From Usnea hakonensis (lineage: Eukaryota; Ascomycota; Lecanoromycetes; Lecanorales; Parmeliaceae): 59,723 nucleotides of DNA. Below the pieces are notes generated by a model that was given only the letters and a program-made list of their open reading frames with translations, searched no databases and was not told the origin of the DNA. Below, one piece after another: positions 44,254 to 54,143 of the stretch. Both the position numbers and the translations under genes were made by a program. The stretch lies in NCBI GenBank assembly GCA_013423325.1, contig BLJB01000078.1, positions 1-59,723 of the forward strand, in the 5' to 3' direction. Each line of letters begins with the position of its first letter. Positions within the stretch are counted from its first letter, which is position 1.

Positions 44254-45825
44254 GCACCACATACCGAGCCACAAACGGCCTAAGCCCAGCTTGGCTAGCC
44301 TTTTACGACATTGAGAATGTTTCTGTATTGTTGTCAGATCCATTGTACCTGGCATTGCGAGATAATCATTCCGAAAGAGAAGTCAGAGTGCTTGATCTTG
44401 GATCACATATACAGAGGAAAGCCGGAGAATTAATATCTACGAAAGGCAGCTTCTCGAAAGATGCTTCGGTGCTACTGTGGGTCGAAATAAGCTTGAAAGA
44501 CTTGATCAACGAAAAAGAGTAAGGCAATTGTGTTTTCGCTAGTGCTGATCCAACTCATTCATTTAATCCAGGCTGCATAGATGGTTTGAGGAGGTGAGGT
44601 ACAACTATTTCTTAGACGTAGAAGAGCCTATTCTGTTCGTTTGAGCTATTAAAAGCTTCATGTCTCTAGGAGCACGCATATCCTCTGTCCAAAATACCCG
44701 GTTGGAGAAGAAGTCGACGCTATCGCTTAGTTGACATGAAAACCAATGTACCTACGAACGACTTCCTTGCTGTGCATGAATACGCTGCACAGAATGGTCT
44801 GGATGATAGTCGTGAGATACGAAATGCGTGGTCGACGGAGGCCAAGATCTCCTCACTGCTGGACTCTTATACCCGACGGCAGGTGCTCCAACGTTGCTAC
44901 GAAATAGGTGCGGCTCCAAGAGATCTTCTGCGTCTATCGACTGCCGACAAAGTCATTGATACACATGTACCACATGATGGCTATCGGCTTCACTATCGCC
45001 TAGAAGGGTCAGTGAATGATACGAGCCCGGTCCTGATCTTCTGCAATGGTATGAATTGCGACTTGCACATGTGGGATGCTGCAATAGCGCCTCTTAAGCA
45101 ACGTTTCCCCAATTTCCGCTTTCTTAGATACGGTAGGCTAAGGTAATGCCCCAAGGTTATGAGCCGCATCTATCTAACGTAGATATCTAGATACCCGAGG
45201 ATATCGTTTCGAGGGATGTGACAAACCGATAACTTTCGACCTCGTCGCATCAGACATCAACGCTCTTCTTGACGCTCTACTCATACCAAAGGCACACGCA
45301 CTCATTGGTGTCAGTATGGGTGGAATCACCGCCGTTGCATTTGCTAGCCGATACCCGCACCGCTTGGAAAGATTCATAGCATGCGACTTTGCTATCTCCT
45401 CTGACAAAGCAAGTGACGCTGTGTGGCATCAGCGAGTCCAATTCGCCAAGGACCATGGCATGGAAGCTCTTGGTGTCCAGTCTGTAGAACGGTGGTTCAC
45501 GGCAAAGAGCCGCGATTCTCCGGAGTGGAAGAAGGCTATCGCAATGGTGGCTGGTGCGTCTGTCGAGGGAATGGAACGATCTGCAAAGGTGCTGTGTGGT
45601 TATGACGAGACTGAGAACCTGAGAAATATTAGGCTGCCCGGGCTTTATGTTTCGGGCGCTGAAGACGGGATGCGCAGGGATCTAATGGAAGAATTCGTCA
45701 CGGCAAATGCGACGAATGCGGAGTTCCGGGAAGTCGAAGGTGCAGGTCATTTGCCGATGATTGAGAATGTGGGAGGCTTTGTAGATTGTGTTGAAGGGTT
45801 CTTGAGCGCGTCAGTTGTGCTATGA
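44254..45825 (+). CDS. Dimeric alpha/beta-barrel (EthD-like) plus alpha/beta-hydrolase fusion, 5' end disrupted
   Basis: Exons 44254-44518, 44572-44593 (a 22-nt micro-exon), 44670-45132 and 45191-45825 join in frame to about 461 codons. The N-terminal part looks like a ferredoxin-like barrel: TTYRATNGLSPAWLAFYDIE, then LLWVEISLKDL, HRWFEEEHAYPLSKIPGW with RRSRRYRLVD, and FLAVHEYAAQNGL. The C-terminal part is an alpha/beta-hydrolase of the enol-lactonase type: LIFCNGMNCDLHMWD, DTRGYRF, ALIGVSMGGITAVAFASRYP (nucleophile Ser), YVSGAEDGM (Asp) and EGAGHLPMIE (His), so the triad is complete. If the 5' end is really broken, translation could begin at ATG 44736, giving a 343-aa hydrolase with half a barrel. 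Confidence 0.75.
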
Positions 45826-46058
45826 AAAGAGCTACGCTCCGGTAGGGACAGTCAGTCATGGACGCACCTACAGGACCAAAGCTATAGGTATTTGTCTGCA
45901 ATTATTTAATGTCTTAAGTCAAAAGCTTTTGCGTTGTTGGTATAATGCTATCCTATACACCGACCCTTTTTGCTATCCCCCAGAATGCAAGTCCCCGAAA
46001 AAGCATTGACATAATCGCAGCCTCCTTTTCCCATCCCCCAATCCTCCCCCCACCCCTC

Positions 46059-46878
46059 TCAAACCCCACAACAAACTCCCCCCCCCCTCCTCAACTCCAA
46101 ATAAACACTATCACACCACCCCAAATGCGTCTCAAACGTCCCCACCCCCCTCCCCGTCTCCTCAAACCCCACTTTCCTCAAAACCCCCCTACTCCCCGCA
46201 TTCCGCGGATCCACATCCGCAACCACCCGCTCCACGCCCCGCTCCCAAAGCACACCATGCGATCCGAGCAAGGCGGAGAGCGCTTCGAACATGTAGCCCC
46301 GCCGCCAGTGGGTGCGGTGCAGGAGGAAACCGAGTTCGGAGGTAAGGGGGGACCAGATGCCTGCTTTGCCTATTATGGGGGAGGGGGAAGGGGGAGGGGT
46401 TGATGGGGGGGTTGATGGTGGTGGAGGATCCGGGAGGAGAGCGATGACGAAATCTAGTATGCCGTTTGTGGGCGAGTTGATCATGTTTTGTAAATTTGCC
46501 AGCGTTTGCAATTTGTCGGTGAAGGGGGGGCCGGACCTGTACGTTCAATTCTTTTTTTCAGCATTGTTTTTTTTTTTTCTTTTCTTTTTTTTTCTTTCTT
46601 TCCATAGACGTACGTCTTTTTGAGGGGGGATGGTGGTCTAGAGGGAGGGAGGGGGGAAGATGGGAGGGGTACGAGTACCAGTATCGCATCACTTCTTCGT
46701 CGCTGTACATCTCGTGGAGAGCGTCGAGGTCGCTTTCGTGGGCGGCGCGGAGGATTAGGCGGGGGGTGAGGATGGTGGGGGGGTAAGGATGGGCGAGATA
46801 TTTGAGACTGGGAGGGAGGGTGGGTGAGTTGGGGGTTGGTAAGATGGGGATTGGAGGTTTGGCGGTTGGAGGGTCCAT
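46059..46878 (-). CDS. GNAT-family N-acetyltransferase (RimJ/RimL type)
   Basis: Acetyl-CoA-dependent transferase, 225 aa, two exons (46679-46878 and 46059-46536). The 142-nt intron is pyrimidine-rich on this strand's opposite side. The junction gives EEVMRYWSGPPFTDKLQTLA. ILTPRLILRAAHESDLDAL is the typical first strand and helix. GKAGIWSPLTSELGFLLHRT is the strand beta-4 region, HWRRGYMFEALSALL holds the acetyl-CoA-binding R/G-x-x-G/A loop, and VVADVDPRNAGSRGVLRKVGF is the classic NxxSxxxLxKxGF motif. A proline-rich insert (PDPPPPSTPPSTPPPSP) interrupts the domain. ATG 46878 is the first in frame. Substrate unknown. Confidence 0.88.
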
Positions 46879-47946
46879 GGCTGGCTTTTTTTTTTGGAAG
46901 GAAAAGGGTGGAGGGATGGGTGTATTTATTGATGTTGAGGCGGAGATTGGGGTCAAGTATTTTTCGCGTTGGGAGGAGTCGTGAGGAAATTAAATGTGGA
47001 AGATAATTTATTTATTCCCAGGTTGAGGGATGGGTGTGTGTTTTTTTTTTGGAAAATATAAATATCGGAGAAATTTGTAGGGAAGTCACGATTCCTGAGA
47101 ATGCCTTGTCCACGAATGATATTTTATTACTATCTAATTATGTAAACTGAACTCCTATCTTATCAGCTCTAGCCTGACCCTGATTTTAAGGTAGGCGTTG
47201 CTGAGTCGTGGATTGTTAGTCAGGGCGAGCTGTATGTGTGTGTGGGTGTGGGTGTGTGTGCGTGTGTCAGTGCAAGGCTGTATGTATGTATGACTCAGAC
47301 GCATCACCCGCGCGATTTTTTGCCTTACGGGGAATCATATCTTGTCCGTGATTAGTGGGCGTGTGGGTCGTTGTCCGCTCAGGTAATGGAGAGGAGTGAG
47401 AATGGCGGTATGACAGAATTGGCGGTGGGGGGTGGGGGGATTGCGGTGTAGGTTTTGTGAGATTCCTGGGTTTGAAAACGGGGTTAAGGGGAAAGGGGGT
47501 GGGATTTCACGGAGCCGCGTGGGTAAGGCTGGATGGGGGTGGGGTGGGAGTGGGGGGTTGGGATGGATAGGGGTACGGTTTGAGGCTTTAAGGGAGGAGG
47601 GGGGGAAACATTGGGGCTTGAGAGGTGGTTGGTGGGATGGGTGGGGTGGGGAGAAAGGGGTAGGGGGGTGGGGGGGATAAGGCTGCAGATATAGACTTTG
47701 TTACATTTCAAGGCAGGGAGGTGGTGGGGGTGCGCAATCTATGAGGTGAGGAATTCGGTGGATCGGGCTATGGGTGAACACTTTGATTGCTATCTGTATG
47801 CATGCGCATCCGAAAAGCACGAGATGGAATCATGCGAATGCTTCCTTTGGCTTCCTCGTCGACACGATTGTTGACGAGCAAAGCCTCACGCAGATAACCT
47901 ATTGCAGCCGTCCATCATCCTCTTCGCACATAACGATGTCCGAGAA
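46879..47946. other. GC/GT-skewed intergenic region
   Basis: A T-run with ggaa near 46885, poly-T at 47041-47050, a (GT)n-rich microsatellite at about 47232-47268 and strongly G-rich DNA at 47425-47680 (ggggtgggggg, ggaggaggggg). Open frames here are low-complexity Gly/Pro translations. No gene recognised. Confidence 0.6.
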
Positions 47947-48661
47947 TCACGCCTCATCTTCCTCCTCGTCCTTGATCTGCGCAGCATCGTCCTCCTCTTC
48001 AGATTTGTCTTCTTCCATGCTAGGTCCCTCGGCAGCGGCGCCTTCGTTGTTATCTTCGGTGTTAGCAGGGATATCCTCGGAAAGCTTGTTGTTGTTTTTG
48101 GTGTTCTTGGTATTGGTCTTGCGAGCTTTGGTCACGCGGCCTGTGAAGACTTTCTGGCCTTTGGGGGTGTTCTTGCGGGTTGGAGGGGAGGTGGAGCGCT
48201 CGGTGGAGGCGGCTGGGGTGCCGGTCCTGGGTGGTTGTTCTGTTAGTACGTTGAGGTGAGGTAATGTCTGAGGAGGAGGGAGGAGGATGTATGTCTTACT
48301 CGACGCTGTTGATGACTGTTGAGCCAGTCTTTGCGCCCTTGCCTTTCTTGCCTGCGCCGTTGCCCTTGCTGAGTTTTGCGGGCGCTGCGGTACATGGTGC
48401 TGGGATGAGGCCTTGGTCGACGGCTTTCTTGCGGAGGCGGTTCAGGCGGTTGGTGATGGCTACTGCGTTGACGGGGCCACCTGCGGTGCAATCAGTATGT
48501 GCGAAAAGGAGAGTGTGTTTTGAGGGCAGGTGAGGTTGCTCACCGAAAGCTGTAGCGACAGCCTCACAGTTGGGATGCACGTTCTCAACGGCGAGGATGG
48601 TGAGGAATAGTTTGGCGTCATTTTCGGGGGTCCATTCGATGAGTTTTTGGCCGGTAGGCAT
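47947..48661 (-). CDS. Small basic protein with Myb-like start and acidic tail
   Basis: Three exons: 48544-48661, 48300-48480 and 47947-48226; introns 63 and 73 nt, the second with a perfect tactaac branch site; 192 aa in frame. The N-terminal 70 residues read W-T-x-E-N-D-AKLFLTILAVENVHPN, EAVATAFGGPVNAVAITNRL, NRLRKKAVDQG, a helix-turn-helix-like pattern widespread in small fungal proteins of unknown function. The middle is Lys/Gly/Thr-rich (KGNGAGKKGKGAKTG) and the end very acidic (EEDKSEEEDDAAQIKDEEEDEA). Nuclear, possibly chromatin- or DNA-associated, is an inference. The unspliced frame runs through intron 1, so the intron rests on splice signals and family spacing. Confidence 0.7.
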
Positions 48662-49126
48662 TTTGAGATGTGGCTTGGAGGGATGTGCTTGATGATAGAG
48701 GGGTTGGAGCAGATGTTGATGGGTTGGAGATGAGGAAGATCTAGGATGGTGATGTTTGAGAGTGTGAAGGAGGAGGATGAGATGTGAGGTTTTGGATTCA
48801 TGTGGCCGCTATGATCTAGTGAATCAAAATACCATCACTTTGAAGGTTCATATCTATGAATGAATGTTTGGAGCAAGAAAGAAAAAGGATCACTATCGAT
48901 TATCAGTTACTTCATTTTCCTTGGATCACATTATGAGGTATGCTACAGCCTGTTCATTAAAATTTCTAACCTTTATTTTCTCAACAACTATGATACTCTG
49001 TCCCAACATCCATGATATCCACAACCCCTTTTATTACTATTACTCGACCGAAAGACCATGAGAACAGCAAACAATAAGAAAAAATATGCTTCTAGATACC
49101 CCCTTTTTCCGGTCATGCATGCTCCA
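48662..49126. other. Intergenic region
   Basis: 5' flank of the Myb-like gene and 3' flank of RING-cyclin gene A. Purine-rich near 48740-48790; otherwise nothing recognised. Confidence 0.45.
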
Positions 49127-49828
49127 TCAGATGGTCCTCGAGTCCCGAGATGGCCAATCGCAAGGGGGCCAATTGAGTGCGTCCATATCACCCCTTGCGA
49201 GGTGAAAGACCATGTCCGGACTAAGGAGCTCCATCCGATCACTGTGAATGTAACGGTATCTGAAGCGGATATAATCCACCGTTACTCCTGTCTCGCGCGT
49301 CAGATCTGCAATGAATGCCGCGGAATCACTATTCTCGTTAAAAAGATGCCACGCAATGTACAGGCTTATCGCGGCAATACAAATCCTCAAATTCGAATCG
49401 CCAATGACCATTCGAGTCAAAGGTCCACACATCGATATCGATGCTGACCGTGCGCGGTCGTCGAAATTAAGCAGGTTGGCAACCCAGCCACAAATATCTT
49501 CGGCGTCACACGCCTGATAAACGGTCGGGACATTTGTCTCTGGGGGGCTAACGTTCACGACCCTAGTCTCGAGACTCTGATGCTGCTCTGGAGGAAAGAA
49601 TTCTTTCCGGCAGAGAGGGCAGCTATTCCGATCGCTAAACCATGTGCTTATGCATATGCTTCCCACCGTGTGGCTGCATGGGAGCCGAATTTGGACCTCT
49701 ACAGCACCTGTCGATGCGTTGATTGTGCCGTAGAGTTCCTTGCAGATCATGCACGTCGAATCTTCATCGTCGTCGACTGGTCTGACGTTTTCGGACTGAA
49801 AAAGTTGTTGGCGAAATTGATGAGCCAT
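49127..49828 (-). CDS. RING-like finger plus one TFIIB-type cyclin-like repeat (paralogue A)
   Basis: One exon, 233 aa. The finger reads C26-x2-C29, C51-x-H53, G56, C59, C70-x2-C73 (CMIC; LPCSHTVGSICISTWF; CPLC). Position 56 is Gly where a RING-H2 finger has His or Cys, so one zinc ligand is missing. Residues about 105-200 hold one five-helix cyclin-like repeat: ICIAAISLYIAWHLFNENSD, then FIADLTRETGVTVDYIRFRY, the pattern of TFIIB/BRF repeats. The sequence closely matches the N-termini of the genes at 54.1 and 56.4 kb (FFP after the finger, STW, ELYGT), so it is a shorter paralogue or C-terminally truncated. ATG 49828 is the first in frame. Possible ubiquitin ligase or transcription-related role; both are inference. 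Confidence 0.82.
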   Translation of the reverse strand: MAHQFRQQLFQSENVRPVDDDEDSTCMICKELYGTINASTGAVEVQIRLPCSHTVGSICISTWFSDRNSCPLCRKEFFPPEQHQSLETRVVNVSPPETNVPTVYQACDAEDICGWVANLLNFDDRARSASISMCGPLTRMVIGDSNLRICIAAISLYIAWHLFNENSDSAAFIADLTRETGVTVDYIRFRYRYIHSDRMELLSPDMVFHLARGDMDALNWPPCDWPSRDSRTI

Positions 49829-50703
49829 TGTGAGACTCACCCTTCTGCTTGGAATTGTGCGATATTCGATCTTGGGCTGAGTGTGGTAGAATCAGAAGAG
49901 GTCGAGGCGAAGGCTGGCTATCCTGTACTTATAGACGGGCCCCATTGCAAAGCTTGAAGACCTAAAAGTGCTTCGACACGTGCTAAATCGCATTGTGTCT
50001 TGGACTCTGTGAAGACAACACATAGTCTAGCCTTGACAACTCTTTTTGTGCTATCGGTTGAACGACGAAGGCGAATTTTACAAACACAAAGACTTTGAGT
50101 CATCGTCGCATACATTGCAAAGCTCATAGCTTCAAGAACAAAGCTGGGAGACGCTCTGTGTTATAGATCATCATTGTGTCGGGGTACCAATGTCCTTGGA
50201 TTAGTGGTGTTAGCGGTATGTGTTGGCCGCAATAAAACTGTGTAATGGAGAATACGCTAAGCAAAAGTTGTTTTATTCCGTAAGTACACCATAAGACTGC
50301 TTTTTAATCTTATCTCTAGGCCTCGCTCCCTTCGTATCTCACAAAATTGATATGATCATAGAGACTTTTCGATGTACGATCGAATGCAAAAATTTACAGA
50401 TTGACTCGACTTGCAATTGCATTGGATCACTGGCGGAGGAAGAATGGGACTAAGAGCTGAAGACAATGATGCTCGGTCTCAAATTGTGCTTTCGCGGATT
50501 ATGGAGGACGCTAAAAATCATTTCGCACTTATGAATTGAAATCACTGTAGGCATTCCTCAATTGAACAAAGGCTAATTCCCTCGAAGACTACATGTTAGA
50601 ATGACCATACTGCACGAAGATGCCCCTCGCAAGCTTTATCTTACCCCCGGACTTCAACCTCTCACCTCCCACCTTTTGAAATCAATCCGCGCCCTGACCT
50701 TTG
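49829..50703. other. Intergenic region
   Basis: Upstream of paralogue A and downstream of the secreted-protein gene. The open frame 49580-49957 on the plus strand is antisense to A. The open frame from 50601 is antisense to the secreted-protein gene. No other feature was recognised. Confidence 0.45.
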
Positions 50704-51533
50704 CTACGCTGCCACCGGTAATAGCTCCACCTGTGCACAGCTACTTGGAAGTGCAGCTGGGTCATAGTAATACTTCCAGAAAAGCTGCGGTAGACCGTGC
50801 CACCAATCACAAGCTTCATCACATTATCAGCCAAGTCATGACCCTGCATCGACGCCAAAGAGAGAAGAAGATTAGAAACACTCACCCAGCCATCCAGCAA
50901 AGCCGTATCCCTCTAGGTTCCACTGCAGGCCCGATGCATTGAAAAAGAAGCCTTCAGGTCCATAGCCTGGTTGGATGTAGACGAATTTCCACCCTGAGAG
51001 AGATTAGTAATTATTGACATATACTTTCGCATACATTTTTCCATGTTCGAAAGAGGTAACGCAAGCTTACCAGCATAAGTAGCCTCCGTGTCGTCCATCA
51101 CAAAGCTCCACGGAATACCTGGAGTGCGCAGATCGAATTGCTGGTGGGTACCATTCAGGAATCCAACCGTGGGAGGACTTTCTGTCGAGAATTCCGACAA
51201 AGGCTGAAGAACGACATCATTCTCGCCAGCACCTGTTTCGTATCACATCATCAAGAGTTGTTCTTGACTCCCGTTCAGCCTTTTCCCAAGCATCTTTACT
51301 TGTACATTTCCTTTGTTCTAACATGGACGGGTCATTTACGTACCGGTGTGATATGAACTTAGGTAAAGATCATTTTTGTTCGAATTGCCATTGTCTATAA
51401 CGCGAGTTTTGAGATGGTATCGGCTTGGAGGAACGCTTCTTGCATTGATGGCTGAGTTGTAATTGGTAGTGAGTGCGAGGGTGAAGGGAATGGTGATAAG
51501 AGACAATAGGAGCGTTGAAGTCTTGGAGTACAT
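50704..51533 (-). CDS. Small secreted protein of a fungal-specific family (DUF7907-like)
   Basis: Four exons: 51344-51533, 51071-51232, 50886-50993 and 50704-50813; introns 111, 77 and 72 nt; 189 aa in frame. Signal peptide MYSKTSTLLLSLITIPFTLA with likely cleavage near residue 20. Mature features: RYHLKTRVID, LYLSSYHTGAGENDVVL, FLNGTHQQFDL, PWSFVMDDTEATYAG, GFFFNASGLQWN and the C-terminal block WLACDWWHGLPQLFWKYYYD with two cysteines that could pair. I recall this pattern from a family named DUF7907 in ascomycetes; the name was not verified. Function unknown; extracellular location follows from the signal peptide. The splice phases all agree, so the gene is intact. Confidence 0.8.
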
Positions 51534-52728
51534 TTTGACTGACCGAAGATGGCCGATTCTTACGCAGAATGAAGAAAATTGGAATATCAATAGATGGATA
51601 GAGGCTGAATGGTTGGATCAGAAGTTATTGGTGTGAAGAGGAAAGAACAGTCCATGTGTGTGTGAGAAGAGCAGCCGATATATATCCAGTCTTGTTAGTA
51701 ACCGCATTAGGTCTCTAGGCACTGAGCTCGTATATATTTACGTTCGTATTCATCAACGAAGTTTCTCCTCGGGCTGACCGATGCACAGCAGACACCCAGC
51801 AGCAAGCAACCATGAGCAGACCCTCGCGACAACCTTGGATACGAGCGCAACCAACTTCCATACGGCATATAGAATGGATCCCTGGCTAAAAATAGGCGGC
51901 ACGCGACTGCATCTAAGTACAACATTGTTCTGCGCAAACGCTACGTGGGACATTTGCAGTGGACCCATCTAGAATATTCGAAAGTCAGAGTGCTTACATG
52001 CATAGAAAAACATCTGGTGACCACATTCCCGATGCTGAAATGTCGCAATACGAGGTTGAACTTCACCGCCTTCCTAATGCGGTAGGTTGTTGTAGATCGA
52101 TTGTGGGGAACATGATTAGTCACCTTTACAACATATGCAGCTGGCGGAATGGGGTTACCTTTTCCGCCGAAAATGGCAATGCGATGCAGAGAATACTTGG
52201 CGTTCTGTCCGGATGGATTATTCGTGGAGATGATTCATCATGTGGACGGGATTGATTTTGATTCGATAAAACTAGTTTAGGGCTGAGAGGGGGAGAATAG
52301 GTTGCTTGGCAGTGTTCTCTTCAATGGAGGCTGATGACATCTCAGAATAATGTAGGTTGAAGAAGGTTCGCGAAATACCGGATGGATAATCAGGGCGACA
52401 AAGCGGCACGAAAGCATAGCCAGCCAGGAAGTCCAGATGGCTAATGTTTAGCTACCTTTGCTACGCTACGTGAGTAAAGAAGATGATTCATGGAGCGGGC
52501 TAGGAAGTCGAACATGTCAAATATGAAGAGAAAAGTCCAGCATGACAATCCCCTTCGATGCTGAGGAACCTATGAAGGCGACCGCTGTTGTGAATTAGTT
52601 CTGGACATGGGTCTAGTATGTAAAAAGCACTGTTTGACTGCAAGGGTCGACTCTATCCAATACATCAGTGGTACAGCACATGTATGACTGACTCATTCCT
52701 GACTCATTCTTAGTACCAGCACTTTCTC
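51534..52728. other. Intergenic region
   Basis: 1.2 kb with no open frame showing recognisable content on either strand. Contains the promoter of the secreted-protein gene and the 3' flank of the next one. Confidence 0.5.
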
Positions 52729-53289
52729 TCACACTTTAGACAGCGTGCTCAAGATCTCAATAGCAAAAGTCCCTTCTCGAAGACTCTCCAGGAACCCAGA
52801 CCCCAGCTCCTCAAATGTCGCTTCTCCCGCCTGATCGCATTCTGGCCCGTTGATCTTGAAGAGAAAAGCATCTCCAAAGACATGTGCGTGGCGATTTCCC
52901 ACAAAATACCTATTGAAGTGAAGTCCAGGAACCTTGTCACTGCATTTGTACATGAGGTAGCATCCTTCCCACCCTTTAAACCCTTCTGGGACAAGATTTT
53001 CGGGTACCGCTAGCTGGTAGAGTCCCCGATGATGCCAGTCGAAATAACCCTTGTCACAATAGTCGTTGAGATCAGGTACCTGCTTGAGGCGGCTATTGGT
53101 CTCTTGGCTGAGGTTGTTGTGGCGAGGGTCTTCTTCGTCGCGTTCGACGGCGAAGAGAGTCGGATTGGAGGGAGGGTCGCCATTAGCAGGGATGTGGATG
53201 ACATGGATGGATTTCGTCTCCGTGGACTCTTCGAGGAGGGAAGCCGTCGGCTGTTCAGCAGATGCCGTCTCTTGACCGGTAGATGCCAT
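52729..53289 (-). CDS. Hypothetical protein, Trp-rich compact domain
   Basis: One exon, 186 aa; not recognised. The first 45 residues are Ser/Thr/Glu-rich. From about residue 45 it looks like a folded soluble domain with aromatic motifs: VIHIPANGDPPSNPTLFAVE, GYFDWHHRGLYQLAVPENLV, GFKGWEGCYLMYKCSDKVPG, RHAHVFGDAFLFKI and a C-terminal amphipathic helix (GFLESLREGTFAIEILSTLS). No signal peptide. An ATG 21 nt upstream (53310) would add seven residues; a possible splice acceptor ag directly before 53289 makes the downstream ATG slightly preferable. Confidence 0.65.
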   Translation of the reverse strand: MASTGQETASAEQPTASLLEESTETKSIHVIHIPANGDPPSNPTLFAVERDEEDPRHNNLSQETNSRLKQVPDLNDYCDKGYFDWHHRGLYQLAVPENLVPEGFKGWEGCYLMYKCSDKVPGLHFNRYFVGNRHAHVFGDAFLFKINGPECDQAGEATFEELGSGFLESLREGTFAIEILSTLSKV

Positions 53290-54143
53290 CTCTGGCTGCC
53301 TGTACAACATCAGCACAAAAGCGAAGATTTTCTATTAGAAGTGCATACCAGAAATAAGCTCTACTAACTTGAGATTTGCCGAGTGTCTAGTATTGGACAA
53401 CACTCAAGCTATCTGAGAAGGCTGTAAGATTGTACCCGTTCAATGAAAGTTTCTAGCAAGGCGGACGAAAAGAAATGATATCCTGGTATGTGGAGAGTGT
53501 AAGAACTTTGGGAAAGGGAGAGAATGGGATTCTTCTTGTAGTGCTGATCTAAAATTATAATGGTGTTGTATCAGAAACGTCCCAGCAGCATGCAGGCAGC
53601 CGATTGGCATGACTAGCGCCTCACACTACCCTGCTGCGCTGACCGTGATATGAAGAACACCTGTCTTTTCCACAACTCCATAAATGTGTTCCAATGTTCT
53701 CGACAAGAGGCGAGTAACTTAGGCAGTACTATCTATCATATGATGTTCACTATCCAGCTCTTTTGATCAGAGCAAGGGCCTAGGGGCCTACCCTGCCTGC
53801 ATCGTCTAGCTTTTCTAGCCGACAATACTGCTGCCTAAACCTTCTCGAAGTTCAGCATCTTCTCATCCCACTTCACAACACTGCGACTTTCGTGCAAAGA
53901 GCGATTTAGCACAACGAGCCCAGAATCTGGCAACGTGCACAAAGACTTGGCACTCAGGATCAAAAGCACAATAGCATTCGGTGAGCGCTTTTTGTCAGGC
54001 TTCATGCGGTATGCGCACTCTAAGATTCGGACAGAGTCGCTACTTATTGACGTCTTTATAGCCCTGCAAAATAAGAGCCTTGACTTCTCCATATAGAAAG
54101 GCCACTTCAACATACCCACCTCCAAATTTTCATTTCGATTCTC
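53290..54143. other. Intergenic region, divergent promoter
   Basis: Between the Trp-rich hypothetical and paralogue B. A minus-strand open frame (53835-54296) overlaps the 5' end of paralogue B by about 150 bp and has no recognisable content, so it is not called. Confidence 0.45.

Noticed and set aside
47432..47680. Gly-rich open frames in G-rich DNA
   Set aside because: Low-complexity translation of a G-rich tract; no evidence for a gene.
50814..50885. Apparent frameshift at the last intron of the secreted-protein gene
   Set aside because: On re-reading the donor lies after WL (ctg g|gtgagt), and the phases match, so the gene is intact.
50601..50942. 113-codon plus-strand open frame
   Set aside because: Antisense to the last exons of the secreted-protein gene, whose splice phases and conserved residues are consistent.
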